Assembly: GCA_951812505.1 (NCBI GenBank) | Contig: CATOSI010000003.1 | Coordinates: forward strand, 186,001-250,000 | Length of the DNA: 64,000 bases | Direction of reading: 5' to 3' | Source: an uncultured Dehalococcoidia bacterium | GTDB taxonomy: Bacteria; Chloroflexota; Dehalococcoidia; Lucifugimonadales; UBA1123 | Shown: in pieces, positions 1 to 8,498 of the stretch | Numbering within the stretch: position 1 is the first letter of the stretch | How the letters are laid out: the number at the start of each line of letters is the position of its first letter | Notes under the pieces: generated by a model | The model's input: only the letters and a program-made list of their open reading frames with translations | The model's database searches: none | What the model was told of the DNA's origin: nothing | Program-made: the position numbers and the translations under genes

Positions 1-457
1 TGATGTCCGCCGTCCAGGTGATCTCGATAGCGTCCTTCACGCTCTCGTGCGCCGGACAGCCCTGTGGATGTACCCTGAGCGCTCGGTCCGCGGCCTCACG
101 CTTGTCCGCCGGCACTGGAAATTCGTAATGCACGTTGATACTCGTAATTCTGATCGTTCGTCCGATGCCCTCGATTCGACCTTCCACCTCGGCGTTGTAG
201 TCTTCGGGAGCGACCTCGATTCCGCGCGCATCCAGCGCGCGCCGCAGAGTGCCGTACATTCAACCACCGACCGAGGAGACTATGTGGTCGAGAGTGGACG
301 CAATCGGGGGCGCGTCCTCGGACACCCCGTAATACTCCTTCAGTCCCCCCTGCACCGCGTACACCACGGGCGCCGGTACGTCGCCCATGTACGAGTGCCG
401 GAGTCCGCGGTTCATCTCCAGCTTGTTGCGTGATACATATAGAAAGTCGTCAGCCAT
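1..457 (-). CDS. OsmC-like selenoprotein (Sec at codon 66), 3' end outside window
   Basis: OsmC/Ohr-type proteins are thiol peroxidases that reduce hydroperoxides with two cysteines. Reading from ATG at 457 (AGGGAGAAC-type ribosome site 8 nt upstream) gives 65 codons ending in STLDHIVSSVGG. A TGA follows at 260-262, and the same frame then continues open to the window edge with MYGTLRRALDARGI. In the family the motif is GGC followed by a helix, so TGA stands exactly where the first catalytic Cys belongs. The second Cys is present in HPQGCPAHESV (about residue 134). A hairpin at 223-241 fits a bacterial SECIS. Sec-containing OsmC-like proteins are known from environmental sequences, so this reading is well supported but not proven. 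The alternative is a pseudogene, but the downstream frame is intact and conserved. The gene is divergent from the membrane synthase gene. Confidence 0.8.
223..241 (-). promoter_or_regulatory. Candidate SECIS element of the OsmC-like gene
   Basis: On the minus strand, 18 nt after the TGA, CGCGCGC pairs with GCGCGCG (7 bp) around a UGGAU loop that starts 26 nt after the TGA. Bacterial SECIS elements are a short stem just downstream of UGA with a small apical loop carrying a G near its 5' side, and this matches. The palindrome is within coding sequence that also encodes the conserved helix, so part of its GC symmetry could be chance. Confidence 0.65.
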
Positions 458-626
458 CTTCTGTTCTCCCTGTGGATTGCCGGGTATGCCCGACATTATA
501 CGCCAAGAAGTGCCATTCTCCACTAAAGTGAGTTCGGGCGAAATCGCGCCATCGCTCGCTCCGTGTTGTACAATCTCTATCCAGATATACCCGGACACAC
601 CCGCCACCAATCAGGACGAGACCGAA

Positions 627-2147
627 TTGCTAAATTTCTACAACGCTCTGAAACCATATATCATCGTGTTCACCGCCAGCGCCTGCACCCTCATAATCGA
701 GATCGTCGCGGGCAGGATACTAGCCCCCACCATAGGCGTCTCACTCTACACCTGGACTAGCATCATCGGCATAGTGCTTGCCGGGATCAGCCTCGGCAAC
801 TACCTCGGTGGTCGCGTAGCGGACAGATACCCTTATCCTAAAACCCTTGGCATCATACTCCTGGCGAGCGGTGTCGCCAGCATCGCCATTCTGCCCATAG
901 ACCATTTCGCCTCCGACTCGTTCCTGCCCCTTCCCATAATACCGCGTATAGTCATGCTGACCATCACGCTGTTCCTAATTCCCGCCATAATACTTGGGAT
1001 GGTATCTCCCGTGGTCATCAAGCTCAGGCTCTCCGATCTGACCGAGACTGGCAACGTGGTGGGAAAGATTTACGCCGTTTCGACCGCGGGCAGCATTCTG
1101 GGCACGTTCCTGACCGGATTCGTGCTCGTGCAGTTGCTGGGAACACGCCTGGTCATTCTCATCGTATCCCTGATACTCGTCGCTATGGCGGTCATCTTCG
1201 GCAACGTGTGGCGAGCGTGGAGACCGAACGCTGTCCTTGCAGTGTTATTCGTGGCAGTCTTGGGATTCGGCGTGTGGGCGGACGGCCTGGACAACGACTG
1301 CGAGCGCGAGAGCAACTACTACTGCATCAAAGTCAGGGCCCGAGACATAGAAGATCGCGAGGTGCGGATTCTCTACCTGGACGCACTGCTGCACAGCTAC
1401 GTTGACATCAAAGACCCGCTGTTCCTGCACTACTCATACGAAAAGGTCTTCGGCGATATAGCTGCGACGGTGGCGCATAAGAACCCCGATATGGACTCGT
1501 TGTTCATCGGCGGTGGTGGATACACCATGCCCCGGTTCCTGGAGGTCATGTTTCCCGACGTGAGCGTCGAGGTGGTAGAGATAGACCCCGAAGTCACCGA
1601 GGTCGCAACCGAGTATCTCGCGCTTCCTCGGGACACGAGCATAATCACATATACCGAGGATGCCCGCACCAAGCTCCAGGAGTTGCCCAAAGGGAAGTAC
1701 GAGTTCATCGTCGGCGACGCCTTCAACGACGTATCGGTGCCGTATCACCTGACCACTCTGGAATTCAACGAGATGGTGTACGGGCTACTGTCCGAGGATG
1801 GCGTGTACGCGCTCAACATCGTGGACAAGATGCACAGCGGCCGATTTCTGCGCTCTGTGGTCTCGACACTTCAGCAGACGTTCCCATACGTTTACGTGAT
1901 GAGGGACGATACGAACTGGGACGGCGATACCCGTTATACTTTCGTGGTAACAGCCTCACGGCAGCCGATAATGCGCTCCGACATAGTAGACGCCAACCGC
2001 GTCACCGAAAGAGGAGCCACCGTGGCCCACTTCATGCCGGACGCCGAATTCTCCCGATGGATGGAAGGCGGTCGGTTCTCCATTCTCACGGATGATTTCG
2101 TTCCCGTGGACGGGATGCTCGCGCCGCTGTATCTCGAAAGCCGGTAG
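627..2147 (+). CDS. Membrane-anchored spermidine-synthase-like protein
   Basis: About 506 residues. The N-terminal 210 residues form six or seven hydrophobic segments. The C-terminal half is a Rossmann methyltransferase/aminopropyltransferase fold with a glycine-rich loop GGGGYTMPR (about 295-303) and the acidic EID at 318-320, followed by a VGDAFNDVSVPYHL segment typical of spermidine synthases. Fused membrane and synthase-like proteins are common in bacteria. Their substrate is usually unknown and may not be a polyamine. The start is uncertain. TTG at 627 has a weak AGGA upstream and puts the first residues directly before the first membrane helix. An in-frame ATG at 486 would add about 47 residues that do not look coding. 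The gene is divergent from the OsmC-like gene. Confidence 0.75.
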   Translation: MLNFYNALKPYIIVFTASACTLIIEIVAGRILAPTIGVSLYTWTSIIGIVLAGISLGNYLGGRVADRYPYPKTLGIILLASGVASIAILPIDHFASDSFLPLPIIPRIVMLTITLFLIPAIILGMVSPVVIKLRLSDLTETGNVVGKIYAVSTAGSILGTFLTGFVLVQLLGTRLVILIVSLILVAMAVIFGNVWRAWRPNAVLAVLFVAVLGFGVWADGLDNDCERESNYYCIKVRARDIEDREVRILYLDALLHSYVDIKDPLFLHYSYEKVFGDIAATVAHKNPDMDSLFIGGGGYTMPRFLEVMFPDVSVEVVEIDPEVTEVATEYLALPRDTSIITYTEDARTKLQELPKGKYEFIVGDAFNDVSVPYHLTTLEFNEMVYGLLSEDGVYALNIVDKMHSGRFLRSVVSTLQQTFPYVYVMRDDTNWDGDTRYTFVVTASRQPIMRSDIVDANRVTERGATVAHFMPDAEFSRWMEGGRFSILTDDFVPVDGMLAPLYLESR

Positions 2148-2154
2148 CTAGCTG

Positions 2155-2991
2155 TCAGCTTTCGAGCACAATGTTGTCTATCAGTCTGACCTTGCCGATG
2201 CGTACCGCCATCGAAACGAGCGCTGGTCGCTCTATCGAGTTAAGCTCCACAAGCGTCTCCGCGTCCGCAACCGACACGTACTCGATTGAGGCGGATGGTT
2301 CGGATTCCAGTAGAGCCAGCATCTCGCGGCGCATCATAGTGGCGTCTCGAACCCCGTCCTCGTACCGGGATTCGGCTAGTTTCAGGGCTCGATGTAGAGA
2401 CAGCGCGGCCTCGCGGTCTTCATCGGACAGGTACGCGTTCCGGCTCGACAGCGCCAGGCCATTCGGGTCGCGCACCGTAGGCATAACAACCACCTCCGCG
2501 CCGAGATCAAGGTCCGCATTGAGCCGCTTGATAACCAGACACTGCTGAGCGTCCTTCTGTCCGAAGTACACGTTGTCCGGCCTTACTATCGTCAGCAACT
2601 TGCACACGACCGTTGCCACTCCCTGGAAGTGCCCGGGCCTGTGCTCACCCTCCAGTCTTTGGGCGATGCTGCCGACGTCAATCGTCGTATCGAAGCCATC
2701 CGGGTACATCTCCGAGGCGTCTGGCGCAAAAATCAAGTCCACGCCCTCCGCCTCCAACTTGGCGAGATCGCCCTCCATATCCCGCGGGTAAGTGGACAGG
2801 TCCTCCGATGGCCCGAACTGTGTCGGATTGACGAATATGCTCGCGACCGCAGTGGAGTTGTCCTCCCAACACCGGCGCACGAGCGACAGATGCCCCTCGT
2901 GCAGATACCCCATAGTCGGCACCAGCCCAAGCGGCCTGGGGTACCCTCTCTGGGCCGCCCAGAAGTCGGCGACGGTCTTGATGACTTTCAT
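2155..2991 (-). CDS. panC: Pantothenate synthetase
   Basis: Condenses pantoate and beta-alanine with ATP to give pantothenate, the precursor of coenzyme A. The 278 residues match the usual family length. The nucleotide-binding signature PTMGYLHEGH lies at 25-34, with the HxGH pair, and further family blocks are FVNPTQF, HRPGHFQGV, FGQKDAQQ and GLALSSRN. The gene converges on the synthase-like gene with a gap of 7 bases. No panB or panD is nearby. CoA supply fits a genome that carries several CoA-transferases, but that link is only suggestive. Confidence 0.96.
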   Translation of the reverse strand: MKVIKTVADFWAAQRGYPRPLGLVPTMGYLHEGHLSLVRRCWEDNSTAVASIFVNPTQFGPSEDLSTYPRDMEGDLAKLEAEGVDLIFAPDASEMYPDGFDTTIDVGSIAQRLEGEHRPGHFQGVATVVCKLLTIVRPDNVYFGQKDAQQCLVIKRLNADLDLGAEVVVMPTVRDPNGLALSSRNAYLSDEDREAALSLHRALKLAESRYEDGVRDATMMRREMLALLESEPSASIEYVSVADAETLVELNSIERPALVSMAVRIGKVRLIDNIVLES

Positions 2992-3003
2992 AGTTTGACG
3001 GGA

Positions 3004-3771
3004 CTATGCGGCGAATCGGCGAATGTCGTCGGCGACTCGATCACGAAAGTCTCCTATAGCTGGATATTGTGTATCAGCGTTCCTCGTGAGATATTGACGT
3101 TCCCTTCTCCCCAGTTCTTCCATATTTTCGTGAACGATTAGACTTATGAACGGTAGATCCGCCTTCTGAAACTCCAGCAACGCGATGGCTACATTCTTGG
3201 CTTTATCGTTGCCGCGCACGCCGAAAACGTAAAATGCTCGATCTTTGTGAGTTAGAAACCAATCCACACTAAAAATAGGGTTCTCAGGGATGGGGGACTT
3301 GTCTGCTACTGGCTGAAACAGCCCTAGCTCGGTGGTGACAAAGGCCTTGATGTCGTCATAGAATGCGCTACGAACTATTTCCCTGCTCCAATAGCGCATG
3401 TTGCAGACTTTCTGTGCACAGCCTGCAAACTGCAGAATACCCTCATAGAGCCTATTTGCGGACATATCCAGATAGAGGTTGCCTTCATCATCATGGACGC
3501 CATTGTTGACGAGGATACTGTCGAATATGCGCCTACGGGCATCGGTAGTTACATCGTAGGTGTAGGAGAGGCGCATCAACGTCATACCGAAATCACAAAT
3601 GCGGACATGGTCATCGCCTAGTGGACTGTCCTGCAAATAGATGTCCACCATATCTCCATCTTCGTGAAGTATGGGAACGATCAACTGATACTTCCCCGGG
3701 CGGCGTTCGTAAATATCGAACCCTGTTGACCCCGCCAGAACCAATGATTCTTTTATGCTAGTCGTGTCCAT
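3004..3771 (-). CDS. DUF1828-type protein
   Basis: 255 residues, soluble, no signal peptide. The N-terminal half, with DDHVRICDFGMTLMRLSY and then a long helix, resembles the DUF1828 type. The C-terminal half (about 150-250) with a FLTHKDRAFYVFGV block resembles the DUF1829 partner domain. Function is unknown for both. ATG at 3771 is chosen. It overlaps the end of the upstream gene by 14 bases, so the two are translationally coupled. Base composition is visibly lower in GC than panC, which suggests transfer. These pairs occur in accessory regions and may belong to toxin-antitoxin or defence systems, but that is inference. Confidence 0.6.
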   Translation of the reverse strand: MDTTSIKESLVLAGSTGFDIYERRPGKYQLIVPILHEDGDMVDIYLQDSPLGDDHVRICDFGMTLMRLSYTYDVTTDARRRIFDSILVNNGVHDDEGNLYLDMSANRLYEGILQFAGCAQKVCNMRYWSREIVRSAFYDDIKAFVTTELGLFQPVADKSPIPENPIFSVDWFLTHKDRAFYVFGVRGNDKAKNVAIALLEFQKADLPFISLIVHENMEELGRRERQYLTRNADTQYPAIGDFRDRVADDIRRFAA

Positions 3772-4258
3772 CAAAGAGATTCCCTTGGAGTATATTAGGA
3801 AAGTAGTCCTCGAAATTTACTACGCAAGTATCATTGAAGAAAATTGTCAATCCTTGTTCAAACGTGCTGTACCGTACGGTAACCTCTCTGTGCCTTTCCT
3901 GCGGTCGGACGTTTCCAGACTCTAATTCGGAAGCTGTGATGCGATGGATATGTGGCTTGGCATAATGTCCATCCGGCTCTCTACTGATTTCTCCGTGCGG
4001 ACCATTGTAGCGCACGAGCGTTACGGTCCCTAATATGGGGTTATCAGATGAATAGAGTAGCCCGATGGAGAAATTTTCTATGAACTCTGAACTCTGTCGA
4101 ATGGATACTGTGAATGTTGTGCTACTATCCTCGGTGGCGGTTAACTCCAAGTCACAACGCAGGTGTCGATTTTCTTCTCGGTAACCCCTCGAGGGTTCTT
4201 TATTTGTTATGCCCTTGGAGCAACTAACCAAATCCTGAATCTGCTGATCAGTCAGCAT
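3758..4258 (-). CDS. Uncharacterised protein, partner of the DUF1828-type gene
   Basis: 166 residues starting at ATG 4258, where AAGGA sits 7 nt upstream. An upstream start at 4330 would add 24 basic residues without support. It begins with a short helical segment (LTDQQIQDLVSCSKGI) and continues as a beta-rich domain. I recognise only a resemblance to the small DUF6978-like proteins that often precede DUF1828 genes. The two genes form a bicistron of lower GC content between panC and the molybdenum enzyme gene. Confidence 0.55.
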   Translation of the reverse strand: MLTDQQIQDLVSCSKGITNKEPSRGYREENRHLRCDLELTATEDSSTTFTVSIRQSSEFIENFSIGLLYSSDNPILGTVTLVRYNGPHGEISREPDGHYAKPHIHRITASELESGNVRPQERHREVTVRYSTFEQGLTIFFNDTCVVNFEDYFPNILQGNLFDGHD

Positions 4259-4337
4259 CGCGTTTCCTTCGGGTTGCCGAGATTGATTGCGGCGGGGCCG
4301 CTGCCGCTGTTGCAATACCAGCGACCCCACAGTAACT

Positions 4338-6584
4338 CTACTTCCTCTCCATCGCGGACACTACCGCCTGCGGATTCATCGGCAGTTCCGTCATCCTGAC
4401 TCCCGATGCGTCGTGGATCGCGTTGGCGAGCGCGGCCAGCGGCGGGGCTATGTTCGCCTCACCGACTCCGCGCACTCCGAACGGGTGACCGGGGTTATTG
4501 ACCTCGACAATCACCGCATCAATCATCGGCAAATCGAGACTTGTGGGCATACGGTAGTCGAGCAGGCTCGTGTTCTGCATACCGCCGTCCTCGCCCATGA
4601 AATACTCTTCGTTTAGCGCCCAGCCGATGCCCTGAGCGGCGCCGCCCTGTATCTGGCCCTCCACGTAGGACGGGTGAATTGCGAAACCAGCGTCCTGGAA
4701 CGCGGTGTAGCGCAGGATATCAACCTTGCCCGTGTCCGGGTCCAGCTCGATATCTACTATGTTCGCCGCGTATGAGCCGCCCGAACCGCCGGGATTAAGG
4801 TTGGCGCGACCGATGACGGGACCACCCGTCTCGGGCAGTCTTCCCGCCATCTCCTCGAACGTGAGCCGCAATTCGGAGTCCGACTTGTGTTGCAGCGCTC
4901 CGTCCACGTACTCCACGTTCTCAGGATCCGTGTCCCAGATTAGGGACGCGCGCACTATCAACTGCTGCATCACGTCCATCGCCGCCTCGTGCGCCGCCCA
5001 GCCGGACTTGAATGCCACCCCGCTTCCGCCCGTGACCGACGTATAGCCGATAGTGTCGGTGTCGCCGACCATCGGGTTCACGTTCTCGACCGGGATTCCG
5101 AGCACCTCCGCGAACTGCTGCGCGATGGCGGTGCGCGTGCCGCCGATGTCCACCGAGCCTTCCACCAGGCTCACGTCACCGTTGTCCAGCACGTTGGCGA
5201 CCACGCAGGCCATGCCCGTGTTGTTACGGCAGAAGCCCATGCTCCATCCTCGCCCTCTTAGCTTCCCTTCCACCTGCTCCAGCGAGGCCGAGAAGTGGGG
5301 ATGCTCTCTGACTGCCTGCATGACCTCCTCGGCGCCGATACGCCCGTTCATCACGCCGTCCGCGCGACGGTCGCCCTGACGCGCCACGTTCAGCAACCTG
5401 AACTCCACCGAGTCTATGTTCAGCGTCTCGGCTATCTCATCAACGAGCGATTCGGTGCAGTACATCACGATTGGCGCGCCGGGAGCACGGTACGCCTGAG
5501 TCCTGGGCTTGTTGGACACCACGTCGAATCCGTCAATACGCACGTTCTCGATTAGATACGGTGAGAAGACGGCGGAAGCCGCGCCCCCAACCGGGGCGCC
5601 GGGGAACGCGCCCGCCTCCAGCGCCATCCAGCAGTGCGCCGCCGTTATCTTGCCCTCGTTCGTTACTCCCATCTTGATCCTTACGAGGCTGCCCGACGTA
5701 GGACCCGTTGCCTGGAGCACCTCTGTGCGGTCCATGACCATCTTTACCGGATGGCCACTCTTCCTGGACAGGATGGCAGCAGTGGGCTCCAGATATGGGG
5801 GAATTTTGCCCCCGAATCCGCCGCCGATCTCCAGCGGCACCACCTTCACCTGCGACACCGGCAGACCCAGTATGCGCGCGGTGTTGTCGCGCACTCCGAA
5901 ATGCCCCTGGCTGGAGCACCAGACGGTCAGTCGTCCGTCCGGTGACCACCACGCCGTCGCGTTCTGAGGCTCGATGTAGCCCTGGTGGACAGTCTTGGTG
6001 CGGAACTCGCGCTCGAAGATGCGGTCCGCCGCGGCGAATCCCGCGTCCAGATCGCCAAACACGTATTGCTCCTGCGCGGCGACATTCACCCCGCCAGGCA
6101 GGTCCGGGTTGTTCGTCCATGTGTCGTGGATTGCCACTGCGTCTTCTGCCATCGAATCCTCGATGTTGGTGTACGCGGGCAGAACCTCGTACTCGACCTC
6201 TATGAGAGACAGTATCTCCTCGGCGGCGTGCGCGCTGGTGGCGGCTACGGCGGCAATCGCGTGGCCCTTGTACATCACCTTGTCTCGGACCAGCACGTTG
6301 TCACGCGGCATCTGGCCCAGGACCGCGATGGGGCCCACAGGGTCGCTCGGAGCGAAGTCGGCGGACGTAACCACCCCGCGACACTCCGGGTGAGCCTCTG
6401 CCTTCGACGTGTCCAGCTTCGTGATCCGTGCGTGTGCGTGCGGGGAGCGCAGCACCTTGCCGTACAGCATTCCGGGCAGGTTCATGTCCGCGCCATATAC
6501 TGCGCGCCCGGTAACCTTGTCCGCGCCGTCGTGCCTGATTGGTCTCGTGCCTACAACCTTATACTCGCGTGTCGCCGTGGTCAT
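4338..6584 (-). CDS. Xanthine dehydrogenase-family molybdopterin-binding subunit
   Basis: 748 residues, the size of the large (CoxL/XdhA-C type) subunit that carries the molybdenum cofactor and hydroxylates or oxidises aldehydes, N-heterocycles or CO. The N-terminal hammerhead domain begins with RHDGADKVTGRAVYGAD (about 17-33). The cofactor domain shows the LEIGGGFGGK block, the RAPGAP segment and the C-terminal GVRGVGEANIAPP. The CO-dehydrogenase signature CSFR is not visible, so CO oxidation is unlikely. The 2Fe-2S and FAD subunits are not beside it, so its redox partners must be encoded elsewhere or the operon is broken. Substrate is unknown. Confidence 0.88.
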   Translation of the reverse strand: MTTATREYKVVGTRPIRHDGADKVTGRAVYGADMNLPGMLYGKVLRSPHAHARITKLDTSKAEAHPECRGVVTSADFAPSDPVGPIAVLGQMPRDNVLVRDKVMYKGHAIAAVAATSAHAAEEILSLIEVEYEVLPAYTNIEDSMAEDAVAIHDTWTNNPDLPGGVNVAAQEQYVFGDLDAGFAAADRIFEREFRTKTVHQGYIEPQNATAWWSPDGRLTVWCSSQGHFGVRDNTARILGLPVSQVKVVPLEIGGGFGGKIPPYLEPTAAILSRKSGHPVKMVMDRTEVLQATGPTSGSLVRIKMGVTNEGKITAAHCWMALEAGAFPGAPVGGAASAVFSPYLIENVRIDGFDVVSNKPRTQAYRAPGAPIVMYCTESLVDEIAETLNIDSVEFRLLNVARQGDRRADGVMNGRIGAEEVMQAVREHPHFSASLEQVEGKLRGRGWSMGFCRNNTGMACVVANVLDNGDVSLVEGSVDIGGTRTAIAQQFAEVLGIPVENVNPMVGDTDTIGYTSVTGGSGVAFKSGWAAHEAAMDVMQQLIVRASLIWDTDPENVEYVDGALQHKSDSELRLTFEEMAGRLPETGGPVIGRANLNPGGSGGSYAANIVDIELDPDTGKVDILRYTAFQDAGFAIHPSYVEGQIQGGAAQGIGWALNEEYFMGEDGGMQNTSLLDYRMPTSLDLPMIDAVIVEVNNPGHPFGVRGVGEANIAPPLAALANAIHDASGVRMTELPMNPQAVVSAMERK

Positions 6585-6813
6585 ACTCTCTTCACCTCTT
6601 TGAGTAGTGGTATAGCTATTAAGATATGGTCGGAGTCATATTAACACACAGAACTCTTGGGCTGACGGCCTGCGTGAAGAGTTACTCATAGCTTCCGCAA
6701 CACACTTAATACCGGAGAGTTTCACAGGAGATTCCAATTGAATGGAGGGAAGTGTAGTTTCCTTCCAAATTGACTCATAGCTTGGCGGTGGCTTTTGGTG
6801 GAGCAACAGTTCA

Positions 6814-7164
6814 CTAGGAAATAATTGCCTCGGTCCCGTATCCGTTACCCCAAAGCTCCTTCTCGCCGATTACTATGTCTATTCGGCAGACATCCTCTCC
6901 CGGAAACTGGTCAGCAATGCGTGTCAGGTTCATACGCTGAAGCCAACAGTCGCCAATAGGATGCCCAGCCACCTCTATAATGAAACAGTGGGCGTGAGTT
7001 GAAATCCACCGGTAGATCGCCTGGACCTCACTCAACTCCATCTCTTGGAAGTCGTTCTCATCTGCCAGTTCCATCACATCGGGGGCATTGTTCCACTTCA
7101 GCAAGTAACCCCAATCGTCTTCTGTCATCGGCCTGAGTAATACTCGACGTCCGCGCAACACCAC
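6814..7164 (-). pseudogene. Truncated GNAT acetyltransferase
   Basis: 116 residues that match the N-terminal and central part of a GNAT N-acetyltransferase. It begins with a LRGRRVLLRPMTEDD strand and helix and contains an IIEVAGHPIGDCWLQ strand. It stops at TAG just inside the acetyl-CoA binding motif (GNGYGTEAI), where about 50 more residues with the last strands are normally present. No other frame restores them. Probably a decaying gene, though a short functional variant cannot be excluded. Confidence 0.5.
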
Positions 7165-7383
7165 ACTATGCGCGTAAAGAGCGGAAACAGAGTGATTGCC
7201 TCTAAACTCGAGTTCTGGGATAACAAGTGCTCATTCGATTCCGTGGTCTGCCCAAGTGTATTCAAACTTCGTGCAGTCAAGAGTTCTAAGACCATTATCC
7301 TGAACCGCTTCACTTAAGCCACAACGCTTGAGAGCACAGAAACGCGCATCGCATTCCATGTCTCCGCATACTTCTGGCGCTCT

Positions 7384-8226
7384 TCAGGTCAGTTTTCTGT
7401 ACACCTCAGGCAGAGTCTCTTCCAGGCGTTCGAAACTCCGCCATCCTCCGTAGCGGGGTGTGAGAGCGGCGACCGTCGAGGAGGCCGCGTCCCGCTCGTC
7501 CCTGCCGTCTCGGATAGCGGCCTTGAGACTGCCGAAGAGTTCGTGGATGAAGTCTCTCGCGTCCGCCAACGCGGAGGGCTCACCTACGGGGCCGTGCCCA
7601 GAGACGAATCGCTCGACTGGCAGTTGGACCAGTCGGTCGTCGGTGTCGGGCCACTCCTCGGGGTAGCAATCGCCCAGGTAGGGAACTCCGCTATCCTGCG
7701 CGACATCCCCACAGAAGACGATACTGTCGTCCGGCAGGTGGATGTGAATGTCTCCGCCCGTGTGCGCCCTCCCCAGGTACCTGAGATGCAACTCCCTCCC
7801 GCCGAAGTAGAGCCTCATGCTGGTCTCGAACGTGAGATTGGGAGGCGTGATCGTAACCAGTCCGGCTTCTTCGGACCAGGGGTCGCCGGAATTCATTACA
7901 CTCTCACGCCACCGCTCGTTCCACTCGACGTCCACCATTTCACTGTAGCAGTTTTCGTGTCCGATGATCGTGGCTTCGGGAAACTCCTCGTTGCCCCACG
8001 AGTGATCCCAGTGCGAGTGAGTGTCCACGACGTACTGAATCGGTTTGTCTGTGATGTGCCTGACATCGTGGATCAGGTCGCGCGCGAACGAAGGTACACG
8101 CAGCGAGTCTATCACCAACACGCCTTCGTCGCCGACGATGATGCCTGCGTTGGTGAGGCCTTCGTGCAGCCGTGCGAAAACGCCCGTTTCGAGTTCTATC
8201 AGTTCGGTTCCCGGTGTAGTAGCCAT
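7384..8226 (-). CDS. Metallo-beta-lactamase-fold hydrolase
   Basis: 280 residues. The zinc ligands of the superfamily are visible: HSHWDH at 70-75, H155 in GRAHTGGD, D174 in FCGDV and H211 in VSGHGP. This is the layout of MBL-fold hydrolases of the SoxH/quinoprotein-relay or glyoxalase II-like group. The true substrate cannot be told. ATG at 8226 is preferred over the one six bases upstream because GGAG lies 7 nt before it. The gene is solitary on the minus strand. Confidence 0.85.
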   Translation of the reverse strand: MATTPGTELIELETGVFARLHEGLTNAGIIVGDEGVLVIDSLRVPSFARDLIHDVRHITDKPIQYVVDTHSHWDHSWGNEEFPEATIIGHENCYSEMVDVEWNERWRESVMNSGDPWSEEAGLVTITPPNLTFETSMRLYFGGRELHLRYLGRAHTGGDIHIHLPDDSIVFCGDVAQDSGVPYLGDCYPEEWPDTDDRLVQLPVERFVSGHGPVGEPSALADARDFIHELFGSLKAAIRDGRDERDAASSTVAALTPRYGGWRSFERLEETLPEVYRKLT

Positions 8227-8316
8227 GAGCATACTCCTTCTCTCTCAGCCTTCGTCTTATATCACTTTGGTCAAGAGTCTGGCAATCTTGTGTCAAGCGA
8301 AGACGAGAGGCCAGAA

Positions 8317-8401
8317 GATGTACCAATTTGATCGGCGGACTAAATCAAGACCCACCCCGCCCCATTCCTGGATACCCGCCTTCGCGGGTATGACGATGAG
8401 G
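8317..8401. repeat. 85-bp dispersed repeat, copy 1
   Basis: The segment beginning GATGTACCAATTTGATCGGC and ending with a GGATACCCGCC/GCGGGTATG palindrome recurs at 55253-55340 in reverse orientation, with a 3-base gap and about eight substitutions. The palindromic end is a relative of the B repeats of this window. The rest of the gap 8227-8498 shows no gene. Confidence 0.7.
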
Positions 8402-8498
8402 TGACCGACCAAACTGATACAGGCTCAAGAGGCCTAGCCCACTGGGACACATCAAGAGCGGGAAGGCGTGAAATACGCCCTCCCGCCGGTGGCGGCAA

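Noticed and set aside
6814..7164. Selenocysteine reading of the truncated GNAT gene
   Set aside because: The gene ends in TAG, not TGA, and no acetyltransferase sequence follows.
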